Assembly (NCBI GenBank): GCA_022592435.1
Contig: JABYQS010000095.1
Coordinates: 1 to 64,000, forward strand
Length of the DNA: 64,000 nucleotides
DNA from: Cerioporus squamosus
Lineage: Eukaryota > Basidiomycota > Agaricomycetes > Polyporales > Polyporaceae
Reading direction: 5' to 3'
Made by a program: the position numbers and the translations under genes. Shown piece by piece: positions 10,684 to 22,100 of the stretch (positions are counted from its first letter, which is position 1; each line of letters starts with the position of its first letter). The notes beneath the pieces were generated by a model, which searched no databases, was not told the origin of the DNA, and saw only the letters and a list, made by a program, of their open reading frames with translations.

Positions 10684-13117
10684 TTAGTAAACGAAGCGGA
10701 AGTTTATCTTGGTGTTTCCCTTAGTCGCGCCGAAGGCTCAGATCAGATACAATTCAAGGGGAAAGGGTTACTCGGGAACTCACTTCGTCCTTCGTTGTAT
10801 CGAGGTACTCCTGTTGCTCCTACAAGTCGTCACGATGTCAGCGCAGCTTAATCCCGCAATCCCGCGAACGACGGTGATACACCGGAGGTACGAACCTTGG
10901 CCGTCCACGAGCTCCAAATCCTATCCCGGCGCTTGTTGATGCCCTTGTAGAAGACGTAGGTGAGGATGTAAAGGACGATGTTCACAGCGCATATGATAAT
11001 CAAAGCGAGGTTTCCTCGCTTGTCTAAACATTGATGAGTATCTGGATCCTCCCGCGAGACGAAAAAGCCGACGCTAGGCTACTCACAGAGCGGCTGTCAA
11101 TGCGACGAAGATCAGCACGGCTAGCTGCCTCCGAGCTAGCCTACGCTTACCTTGTCGTCCTCGCGATATATGTTCGCCTTCAGGAGTATCCCGGCAAAGC
11201 AGGTTATTGTAAGGTGCGTGCACGGCGTATGACAACGGAACCTGGACTCACCGAGATCATCCCGTCGGCTTGGTAGCACATGTTGTAGATGGAAGCGGAG
11301 ACGGTGCGAGTGCTAACGCTGTAAGAATTCGTCGAAGCCCAAGCGACTTGCACAGGGTGAACGTATGGGAAACCGGTGATCAGAGTGACAACGACGAAAT
11401 AAACCCATGAGGACGTCTGCTCGGTGAAAGTGTAGAGCGCGATGAGGAGCGGGAGGGCCCAGACTTGGAGGAGGACCGTGGCTCCAACGCGGCTGTCGAT
11501 GATCTCGCTGAGGTAACAGAAGATGAGGAGGGTGAACAGGCCGATGACTTTGGACGGCACACTGAGGAGGTTGGTCTGAGTAGTACTGAAGCCCAAGTTG
11601 CGGAGGAGGAGCGTCAGGTATGTCTGAGGAGGCTGAACAGGAACTGAGAGTAGATGTCAACGCGGGCATGGGTGCCATAAGACGGCGCAACACATACCCA
11701 TGTGGAGTATCCCCAGTATGTACACCGGCCACATGTGCCAGTCCAAGAATACTTTCAATACCATCTTGACGGATAGACCCTCTCGGTTGTGCATGTCGGA
11801 CTTGGACGGGTCGTCCCTCAGTACACGATTCACCATGATGACTTCCTCGCTGACAAGATTCAATCAGCATGGTAGAGGCAGAGGATGCAGTCTAGTCAGC
11901 AGTGAGGACACTTACCGATCGGTGAACCATCCTTTTGGACGGAACCAAGTTTTCGTCTGGGTCGGGCTCGGCGGCATCATGAAGAATGAAATGATGCCAA
12001 CCAGGAGGGTCAGGCAACCCTCTATGAGGAAGAGGTACCGCCATCCAGCCTGTCCACCGACGCCGCGCAGGCGTAAGATTGCACTTGCGGTGAGTGCACT
12101 TACGATCTCCGCGACGTAGTTGGAAGCCCAGAACCACGCCAAGCGAAGCGGCACTGTTAAAGTAAGTATATCTAGATGAGTTGGTCTCTGAAAGCTAGCC
12201 GAGGGCACTCACACTCAGATTGTGTGTAGAAGTAGGATAGGTAGAGCACCATGTCGGGAATGAAACCGCCCTGCATAAATCCTAGTAGGCACCTGTGTAG
12301 ATCGATCAGAATGGCACCCAGGGACAGCGTCGTAAGACAAGAGATACCTCGTGGCAAGGAAGCCCGCTCGATTCTTGAGCCAGAACTGACTCAGTGAGAC
12401 GAAGCTCCACAAGACCATCTGAATGAGGTTAGCTCTTTTCGTGACTCGAAGAGCATCGAAGGCGCACTTGGCTGGGTACCCAGACATCGGGGCCAACTCG
12501 TTTCGAGATGAGTTGGGAAGGCAGCTCTGCGATCAGGAAGCAGAGCTGCGGGGCGTGAGATCGTCGTCATCCTGATGGTAAGGAGCGGTACCTTGAACAG
12601 GGTATTGCCAAGGTTGAAGTCATCCGTGGTGAGACCCAGGTCATCCAGGAAGTTGTCCGTGTTAGCTTGCGAAACGTTGGAGCGATCGAGGTCCAGGCTG
12701 AAGAACATGACGAAGGCCCAAATCATGATGCGAATGTCGATCTTCCTGAGAACACGCTTCGAGTAGGGTACGTCGTAACATGGATGTATCAACGCCAGCA
12801 CGAACACTCACATATTCTTCTCGCCAGGTCCAACGCGCGGACGGATCGAACCGGTGGGTGTTCTCCCAGGCAGCCGGTGGCCGATAGATCTCCAGCGTGA
12901 CAGGATCATCAAAGACGGATGGCTGAGTTGCAACACTGTCCAGTTCATACTTGGACTTGCGCCAGAACGGACGGCGTGCTTCTTGTCTGACGGACGAGCC
13001 TGCGATTGGAACCTCGGGCTGGACGTCCTCGGCGGTGTAGGCTTCCTTTGCCGCCTTCGAGTCGTCGGAGACGGTGATTTGTACGACGTCCTCGGTCTTG
13101 GTGAGTACAGTAGACAT
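10684..13117 (-). CDS. MFS transporter, anion:cation symporter (allantoate permease-like) family, copy 1
   Basis: The cytoplasmic N-terminus ends in [18 protein letters not shown]. It is followed by [42 protein letters not shown], the hallmark first helix and loop of the Dal5/ACS branch of the major facilitator superfamily. Later helices include [26 protein letters not shown] (split by introns), [25 protein letters not shown] and [32 protein letters not shown]. The C-terminal tail spliced from two small exons reads [19 protein letters not shown]. Members move organic anions such as allantoate, nicotinate or biotin with protons at the plasma membrane. A TATA-like CATATAAA lies about 60 bases upstream of the start. 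It is a tandem paralogue of the gene at 14255-16637. Confidence 0.88.
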
Positions 13118-14254
13118 GGCTGTAGAGCTCTTGGACGCGGTGGGTCGACGTCGATACCGTCACGCAGCCCGCCTTTGTTTATATGACCGTCAGGTTTGCG
13201 CGTCCCAGACGGTCTGGTGGGAGGAGGAGCGAAGTGAGCCCGCCCGCTTGCACGTATTCAAGCGATGAAGGCCAAAAGAAGACCAAGTGGGTGCATTGAG
13301 TTGTTATCGTGACGGGAAGTTGAGTAGATCGGCCCAGGGAAGCTTGGCCTGAGAAGTTCTTTCTCCATCTCTCCCGGCGGGAGCGTGGTGGCATTTCTTT
13401 CGACGTGTGGCGTCTTGCAACCAACTTTGAGCTCGGTCAAGACGTTCTACACACTCGAAAAGGAGGTCCAACTTCGCCCCGTAAGCTCAACTTGGTTCGT
13501 TCCAAGGGTCGTAACGGCGCAGCATCGAAGGTCGCGTGAGATGTACGGTGGGGGAAGAGTGGTTCTCGTCCGTTATCTGTGCTTCGAGGGTGGATAAGCA
13601 CGAAGAGTCCGTGACAGAAGCGGGAACTCACCTTCAGGCGTCAACAACGATTGGTCGCGCCGGTCGCTTGAATTGCTCAGGCTACTCACGAGAACATTCA
13701 GTTTGTCTGCCAGGGCATCTACCGAAGTGCCCTCGGTTGAGCACGCGACTCTGGGACCGGTAAGTTTTCAAAAATAACGCAACTTGCACATGAACGAGAC
13801 TCGGAACTCCGAAGGTTCCCCGTAACGCCTGGTGACTGGTCATCAGCAATTCTGGGCGCCAGGGTTCGCTTGTAGAGGACGTAGCGAACGTGCATTGCAC
13901 TTGTGCAGGGAAAAAGACAAGACTGCCAGTAAGTGTTATCAATAGGTACCGAACGAGGCCAAGACGTACAACGAACCACGTAAGTTGCCACTGCGGGCCC
14001 ACGTCGTGGGCGTTTGAGTTTAGATAGGACTGCTATTACGGAGCGCCCAAATGTCGAACTCACCCGCTGAAGCGTTCGGATACCCACCTCCATGGGTGTA
14101 AACCCTACTACTTACTCCACTCCTCGCGTGACCAGAATGGCCATGCGTTTTCCAGGCCTGGGGTGGGGCAAAGGTTGAGATGCACGCAAGGTGATACTCC
14201 GAGGACTTAGTGAATCTATCGTGGAGTGGCTATTTTACACCGCAATCCGGACCC
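13118..14254. other. Intergenic between the two transporter genes
   Basis: This stretch holds the promoter of transporter copy 1 (TATA-like element at about 13172-13180) and the 3' end of copy 2. No gene is recognised here. Confidence 0.4.
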
Positions 14255-16637
14255 TCAGTAAACAAACCGGAAGTTCATCTTCGCATTTCCCTGATCGCAT
14301 TCGTATTAGCACCGGGACCCGACAGCAAAACTGACAGTACACACCTCATCCTTGGTCGTGTCCAGATACTCTTGTTGCTCCTGGGAACAAACTGTCAGAC
14401 GCAAGCTAGATGCAAGTCGCCTACTAGTATCGCGTACCTTCGCGGTCCAAGCATTCCAAATCCTTTCTCTGCGCTTGTTGAGACCAGTGTAGAAGAGGTA
14501 CGTGAAGAGGTACAGGAAAATGTTCATCACGGTGATCGCTATGAGCACGCGGTTTCCGCGTTTATCTGCACATGTCTGGTCAACAACGCGACGGCAGCAT
14601 TAGCAAGCAGCGGAACTTACAAAGAGGCTAGAGAGAAACGCAGTCAAATGTCAGCACGCTGGCCACACTGCAATACCTCAGATGAATACGAAACGCACCT
14701 TATCGTCGTCTCGATAGATATTCGCCTACAGAGAATCGGCATCAGCGGTCAAGGAGCAGCCACAGGAATCTATCGAAGTACTCACGGCAATGATACCACC
14801 GGCTTGTACGAACATATTGTAGATGGATGCAGATACGGTCCGCGTACCAACGCCATACGAGTTGGTCGACGCCCAGGCCACTTGTACGGGGTGGACGTAG
14901 GGGAAGCCAGCGATAAGAGTGACGACCGCGAAGTAGACCCACTGAGACGTTTGCTCGTTGAACGTGTACAGGGCGATGAGGAGGGGGAGTGCCCAGAACT
15001 GGAGGAGCACAGTGGCGAAGATGCGACTGTTGATGATCTCGCTGAGATAGCAGAACGCAACCAGCAAGATCATGCCGAGGACCTTCGAAGGTATACTGAG
15101 AAGGTTGGATTGCGTTGTGGTGTAGCCAAGGTGACGCAGGGACAGCGTGAGGTACGTCTGCGGGGGAGTGACGGGAACTAGGCGAGCAAGGACAGGCCGT
15201 CAGTCGAGATGCACCCGGAAGATAGATATCTCTTACCCATGAAGACGATGCCCAGAGCGTAGATGGGCCACATCCTCCAATCCTTGAGGATATGCCAAAT
15301 CTTCCTAACCGTCAGTCCCTCACGGTTGTGCATGTTGGACTTCGACGGGTCGTCCCGAAGCACTCGGTTGACCATGATGACCTCTTCCCTGAAGGTGGAC
15401 CCCGTCAGCTATCGAAGGTACCACTGAGAGACGCGCACTAACCGCTCTGAGAACCAGCCTTTTGGTCTGAACCATGCCTTCGTCTGCGTCGGACTGGGTG
15501 GCATCATGAAGAATGACGCTATGCCGATGGCAAGGGTCAGGCCACCCTCAATGAGGAAGAGATACCGCCAACCAGCCTTGCCGCCGACACCGCGAAGGCG
15601 CAAGAGACCAGTGGCGATGAACGCTCCGACAATCTCGGCAAGGTAATTTGACACCCAGAACCACGCAAGGCGCAAGGGCACTGCATCACCACATGTCAGC
15701 GGGTTCAACCAGACGTTGTGGGGAAAGACTCACGCTCTGACTTCGTGTAGAAGTAGGACAGGTACAGAATGACATCCGGGATGAATCCGCCTTGCATGAA
15801 TCCGAGGAGACACCTAAACTGGGAATGAGGTTCTGTTGTAACGCACATCGTTCGATTACGCACCTCGTCGCAAGGAAGGAAGCCCTCCCGTTGAGCCAGA
15901 ACTGGGAAAGAGACACGAAGCTCCACAAGATCATCTATTAAGGTGTGAATGTGGGCTTAGCGGTGAAGGCGTGAACGCTCATACCTGACTGGGAATCCAC
16001 ACATCAGGACCGACGCGCTTCGAGATGAGTTGCGAAGGAAGCTCCGCGATCAAGAAGCACAGCTGTCCCGGAATCAGTACAATCTTAATATGAGGTCACA
16101 CAACGGAACGCGTACCTTGAACAGAGTGTTGCCCAGATTGAAGTCATTGGTCGTCAGCCCGAGGTCGTTGAGGAAGTTGTCCGTGTTCGCTTGGGAGATG
16201 TTCGAACGGTCGAGGTCCAGGCTGAAGAACATAATGCATGCCCAGATCATGATCAGAAGGTCGATCTTGCGGACGATGCGCTGAACCACACCGATCAAAT
16301 TCAAGCTCGGCAATTGGAGGAACGAACCACTCACGTATTCCTCTCTCCACGTCCATCTCGCCAAAGGATCGAAGCGGTGCGAGTTCTCCCAGATTGCCGG
16401 AGGGCGGTAGACCTCCAGAGTGACAGGGTCGTCGAAGACGGAAGGCTGTGTCGCGACGCTGTCGAGCTCGTGCTTCGGCTTGCGCCAGAAGGAGGATGAC
16501 TTCTCCGCGACAGGCGCAGCGAGCGTGGGGACCTCGACGACGCTGTCGGATGGGCTGAGTTTCCCCTTGACAGAGTCCGAATCGGAGCCTTCGGACACCG
16601 CCTTGGCGTAGAATGTCTTCGAGAGTACCGTCGACAT
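14255..16637 (-). CDS. MFS transporter, anion:cation symporter (allantoate permease-like) family, copy 2
   Basis: This is a close paralogue of the previous gene, with the same exon arrangement. The first cytoplasmic segment ([21 protein letters not shown]) is shared almost word for word. The first-helix motif is [36 protein letters not shown] with two changes relative to copy 1. Further shared segments are [44 protein letters not shown] and [16 protein letters not shown]. The tail ends [19 protein letters not shown]. Both copies read without frameshifts, so both are probably functional. Head-to-tail orientation and strong similarity indicate a local gene duplication followed by moderate divergence. 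Confidence 0.88.
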
Positions 16638-17012
16638 CGCGGGAAGACCTGGAGGAGCGGCCGGTAAGACTGCGCGCCATCTCGACTCTGACTATCTGCT
16701 CTTATAGCGGCCACGACGACGAAAGGAGCAGCGAGGGACCTGGATGATATCAGCTGGGCGACATGGAGTGGGGATATTGGCCATCGCAGGTGGGTGCGAG
16801 TATTGCGCGTTACATCAAGGAATTGCGACATTGAGTCTGCCACGGAAGTACTCAGAAGAACATACCATGTCACGCTCGGCAGCCCCGCGTATACCACGGC
16901 TGTGACTTGTCACGGCGTGTGCTAATCATGGCCCTCATGTCAGGTTGAGCGCAAGTCAGAGCGTGAGCGATATCGATAGTCTACACATTCGCAATTGCAA
17001 CAGTCTATTCCC
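16638..17012. other. Intergenic: promoter of transporter copy 2 and CCT7 3' region
   Basis: No coding signal. A weak TATA-like CTATAAGAG reads on the minus strand at about 16701-16709. Confidence 0.35.
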
Positions 17013-18965
17013 TCACCGCCTTGGCATCCCACGTCCCCGCCCTCGGAGTGCGCGCTGTGCCGTGCCAGGAGGAGCCCTCGGTCCCGGGTTTTGCTGTGTA
17101 CGAGGCACTCGGTCAGCGGCCTGTCGGAACCTGCGGAATACCAGATGCTTACCGCTTCGCTCTGTGGTGCCCGCACGGTCTCGTCGACGCTAAGGATGAG
17201 GCAGGCAGCTTCAGTAGCGCTGCTGATAGCGTTGACTTTAACAAGGCTAGGCTCCCAGACGAAGGCGTCAAGGTTGTTGCGGATGCCATCCGGGCCGTCA
17301 ACGTCGACACCGAACCACTTCTCCCCAGCAGCGTGCTTCATGCGCAGCTTGTTCAGAATGTCGGTGGAGTCAAGGCCGGCGTTGTCGGAAATCTGCCGGG
17401 GGATAACTTCCAGAGCTTTGGCGAAGGCAATCATCACCAGTTGGAGCTTTCCGGGGATGGACAAGGCGTGTTTCCGAATGCGCGACGATAGGTCCAACTG
17501 TTTTCCAGGAACAGATGTCAGAATTAGGCTCGGAGGGAGACGATCGGCCAACTGTACCTCGATTGCGCCTCCTCCCGCGACAATGTCGCCGTTCTTGACT
17601 GCGCGTTTTACAACCATGATGGCATCGTGCAGACTGCGCTCGACTTCCTCAATAAACTGCTCTGCGCCGCCCCGGAGGATGAGCGTGCAAGTCTTCGCCT
17701 TCGGGCACTCCGTGAAGAAGTTGTAGCGCTCCCCGCCGATCTGCTTCTCCTCGAAGTACCCACACGTACCGAGGTGTTCGCGCTTGATGTCCGAACAGGT
17801 CGACTGGATGGAACCACCGACTGCCTGGACGACTCGCGTGAGGTCGTCTGCCGGCACGCGACCCGCGCAGAAGATGTCGCGGTCCGCGAACCACTGTGTA
17901 GCAAGGTCGCCGATGGGAAGCTTGCTGAGAACGACCTTCGCTCCTGTCTTCTCGATTGCCTCGAGTTTACGGTAGATGATCTCCCACTCGGCGTCGACGA
18001 TTGCTTGGTAGTCAGAGACATGCTCGACACGGACTTCTGCATTATCCTTCTCCGCCTTCAACTCCAGCTCGACGTTCAAACTGAGGATCAGGGGGTTGCG
18101 GAAGGACTTTGGCTGTTGCTCTGCTCCGGCGTAAGTGAACGTCTTCTTGAATGCGACGCCCTGCACCAGAAGGGAGTCCTGCATGCCACCACCCGGGATC
18201 TTCTTCACCCCGATGAGATTCTCGTTGAGGTCTTCCTGATCAAGACACTGAACCGCATCAACGACCATCTTGGAGAAAAACGGCTTTTCTGAGTGGATGA
18301 GCTTGGATGACATTGACGTAGACGCGCATTTGAGGAGGAGAGAGCGGAATTCCCTGCGGGAACAATTCAGAGAGTCGCTGTACGAACATGCTACGGGCAA
18401 CGTACTCCGGATTCGATCTGTTCACGGTGATTTGCACGGACTTGATGTGCTCAATGGCCTTCAAGGAAGATGAGAAACGAAGTGAGTAATGGATGAACGC
18501 GTACTTACAAGCTCAGCAGCTTTTCTGAACCCCTTCATGATTATGTGCGGGCTGACGCCCTCCTCAATGTACCCCCGAACCTCCTTCAACAACTGGGCCG
18601 CAAGGAGCACGACGCTAGTGGTGCCATCTCCGACCTCCGCGTCTTGAGCCCGAGCGATGTCCACCAACGTACGCGCGGCCGGGTGCACGATGTCCAAGAG
18701 CTTCAGGATAGTTGCACCATCGTTCGTGATCTGAGCCTCTCCACGCTCGTTCACAATGAGCTTGTCCATTCCGCGGGGGCCAAGGGTGCTAGAAAGCGTC
18801 TCCGCGACGGCAAGACAGGCCGATATGTTTGAGAGGAGTTGAGGCTTCCCTTGCGAGGTGTCCGTGCCCTCCTTGAGGAGGACTACGGTTGGTTGCTGCA
18901 AGTCATGAGTCCCAGTACATCAACTGTACACGAATGCCACATACCATAGGCAATCCTCGCTGCAT
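17013..18965 (-). CDS. CCT7: T-complex protein 1 subunit eta (CCT7), cytosolic chaperonin
   Basis: The first coding exon is 21 bases (18965-18945: MQRGLPM) and splices to [20 protein letters not shown]. Group II chaperonin motifs are present: the nucleotide-binding [25 protein letters not shown], the catalytic GDGTTSVV, and [13 protein letters not shown] near the C-terminal half. Subunit-eta hallmarks are [22 protein letters not shown] and the glycine/arginine tail [13 protein letters not shown]. Two internal introns restore continuity (AAEL to AIEH, and SNPE to [11 protein letters not shown]). The terminal exon is joined by an intron at about 17155-17093. As part of the eight-subunit TRiC ring it folds actin, tubulin and WD-repeat proteins. 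It shares a 213-base divergent promoter with RAD5. Confidence 0.95.
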
Positions 18966-19101
18966 TTTGGAGATGTGACTGGAGGAATGGGGGAAAGGGC
19001 GAAGCTGCAGGCAGATCTATGCTGAATTCTCGAGAAACGCGAAGTAGTCCGTGGGAGCGACTTCCTTATCTTGGTTGGCCGGTGATTGCCGCGCACACTC
19101 G

Positions 19102-19136
19102 ACGCGTCGGGTCCGCGTCGGTGGCTGCGAACGCGT
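19102..19136. promoter_or_regulatory. Two MluI cell-cycle box (ACGCGT) motifs upstream of RAD5
   Basis: The palindrome ACGCGT occurs at 19102-19107 and 19131-19136, 43-77 bases before the RAD5 start, in the promoter shared with CCT7. In ascomycete yeasts this is the binding site of MBF, which drives DNA-replication and repair genes at G1/S. Function in this organism is inferred. Confidence 0.5.
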
Positions 19137-19178
19137 CGAGTCGCGCGTCTCGATCACCGCGTTCTCCTGTCCGCCATC

Positions 19179-22100
19179 ATGCCTACCACAGACGAGGGGC
19201 CTGCTTTCTTCGCTGGCTCTGACGACGAAGCCATGGAGGTGCAACAACCCGATGAACAATGCCGCTCCGTCGCGGTCGAGAACCTGGATGAGCTGGACGC
19301 GTCGCAGAAGCCGAGGCCTCCAACTCAGAGTCACCGACCACTTTTCTTCGCCGACAGTGACGAAGAGGAATCGACCAACTACAGGCCGCGGATTGTGACC
19401 CCTGCACCGGACGCTGAGGACGAGAACGACGTTGATATGGACATTGAAATGCCCGAGTTCGTCGAAGTGCCCAGGGCTTCCAGTGTGTCCAGTACGTCTT
19501 CCAGCTTACATGACTCTCGTCATTCGTCGCCTCCTCTCCCCGCCCCCGAGGCCTCCAATTTTGAGGGTCCTCCTTCGAAACGACGGAGACTGTCTCCACC
19601 ACTCCAAGCCTCCCGCTCGGAAACGGACTCTATGTACCTCGGCTACTTCCTCGTCGACAACGCATGGAGCACAGTCAAAGGTGCCGGCTACATCAAGCCG
19701 GGAGAAGAAATCCGCATCGAGCGCGAAGAGGCCGACAAGCCTCCTCCCCCTGTGAAGAAACCCGTCAAGAAGGACAAAGGCAAGGACGGGAAGAAGCAGC
19801 TCACCATTGCGAACATGTTGAAGCCTGCGCCAGCGAAACCTTCCAAGAAGAAGCAGGATTCGGTCGTCCGCGTCACTAATTCACGAGGGTTTGGTGAGCT
19901 TTGCAATTGTTAATGCGCCAATCGTTTTGAGTAATCTGGTGCAGAGTTCGGTCGACTACCGCAAGACGTTGCATCCTGGGTATCGCGTCTGTTGGACCTG
20001 GGTGAGTGCGCTCCCTTCCGCTGTCCTTGCTCGGCTTTCATACCGGGCGTAGATATCGTCGAATTCAAGAACTGCACGATGGTTGAATGCCCCCCAAAGC
20101 TCTCGACCGGTGCAGACTTGATCCTGTCGTTGTCAGTGTATATGAAGCCGTCTGCGTTCAAGCCACCAAAGCTCTCTTCCGATGACAAGGCAAAGGTCAT
20201 GTTCAATGAAGGACATGAGACGGAGGCAGAGCAGATATTGCGAGAGCGGAAGCGGGCGCTCGTCAATCTGTTCCAGAAGATCCACCTGAAGCCACGGAAG
20301 GGAAACGACCACAGGTCCAAGTTGGACCAGCAGGACCTGGAACTGTTGACTCAGCGACCAGGCGTTATGAAACCAACACAGGCCGGCTCAGCTGGTCATG
20401 GCGACAATGATGATGGCGAAGGCGACATCACAGAAGAACAGATAAACCTGATCTTCAAGAAGTACATTCAGCCGCATAACTCGGATTTGACGATGAGGTT
20501 CTGAGTGCATCGCAGGGCACAGGAGAACGACAGTAGGATGGGAGAACTGGAGCCTTCCGATACCTTCACGCTGAAGTTACGCGGCTACCAGAAGCAAGCT
20601 CTCTTGTGTGTTGTCATTTCCTTCACGGCAACCTTGTCTGGCTAACGCGCCGTCAGGTGGATGCACTCAATTGAGACAGGAGCAGCTTCCGCTCGTGAGG
20701 CCCAGTCCATGCATCCGTTGTGGAAAGAGTACGTTCATACGAATCCCGGCTAAGAAGACGTGACATCTGATTATGCTTCAGATACGTCTTTCCCTTCGAT
20801 CCAAACGGCCAGATGATAGACCTCACTGCTGACGAGCGGTCCTTCTATTTCAACGAGTATTCTGGCGAACTCAGCCTGGAATTTCCTAAGGCGGAGCGGA
20901 AGTGCAAAGGAGGTATTCTTGCGTATGTGCTCATCGCTTATGTACTCACGTCCACTGCTGACCTGTCGTTGTATAGTGATGGTGAGACATCTTGCATAGT
21001 ATATCTATCGATCACTGACAGCGTGATGATCGTGCAAACTCGGTGTTTGCAGAGAGTGAGTACACCGTCCGCGATGCATGTTGACGGTACCTGACCTGTC
21101 ATTGCAGTGGGTATGGGCAAAACGATCATGCTTTCTGCACTCATACAAACAGCACGAGAGCCGGAGGCTCCTGCGGATATTGACGCGAACGGCTCATCGA
21201 GGGCTAAGCAACTCAGACTCAACAACGCCTTCCGTGTGGTTCAGAACGCTCCGCAGACACAGCGCAAGGGCCCTTCTGCGACATTGATCGTAGCACCGAC
21301 GTCGCTCCTCGCTCAGTGGGCGGAAGAGTTGCAGCGGTCGAGTAAGCCTGATACGCTGAAGGTCCTGGTGTGGCACGGACAGAATAGGCTAGACCTTGAC
21401 GCTGCGGTCGACAACGACGCCATCACGGTGGTCATCACGTCGTATGGGACACTAGTTTCAGAGCATGCCAAGCATGAGAAGCAACCCTCTAGTGTCTTCG
21501 AAAGTACGTTGCGTGGGTTTGAGACATTGGCACTACCAGCTGACTTTGACTCGACGCGCGACAGTCGAATGGCTTCGTGAGTAGCTTCACAGTGCTGTGA
21601 TCTGCGAGGTGTTCACACTGTGGCAGGCGTTGTGCTTGACGAAGCGCATCATTGCAAGTCTCGGACGAGCAAGACTGCGAAGGCCGTCTACGCCCTACGT
21701 GCTCGAAGACGATGGGCCGTCACCGGCACGCCAATCGTCAATCGGCTAGAAGACTTGTACTCGCTACTGTACGTTCAGTCACGACGTGTCCAAATCGTCA
21801 TGAGCTGATAGAGACACTCCTAGGAAATTCTTGGATTTCGCGCCATGGTCAAATTATACTTTCTTCCGCTCGTAAGGGGACCAGTTATCACACCCCTCTT
21901 CCGCCTGGGTAACTGATGATGTCCGGGACAGATTCATCACACTGCCGTTCCTCGCCCGCGATCGTAAAGCAGTCGAGGTCGTACAGATTATCCTCGAGAG
22001 TGTCCTCTTGCGCCGGGAGAAAGATATGCTGGACACGGACGGCAAGCGAATTGTTGAACTACCGCCCAAGGAGGTAACGCGACACATTGACCTTCTTCTC

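Noticed and set aside
14210..15181. Plus-strand frame of 323 codons opposite transporter copy 2
   Set aside because: The minus strand carries the conserved MFS helices with correct splice sites; the plus frame is a shadow.
19020..19042. Possible heat-shock element near CCT7 around GAATTCTCGAGAAAC
   Set aside because: The nGAAn units are not in the required alternating 5-base spacing.
20468..20521. In-frame stop codon in RAD5 suggesting a nonsense mutation
   Set aside because: A 54-base intron (gtacat...cgcag) removes it and restores the FKKAQEND segment, so the gene is intact here.
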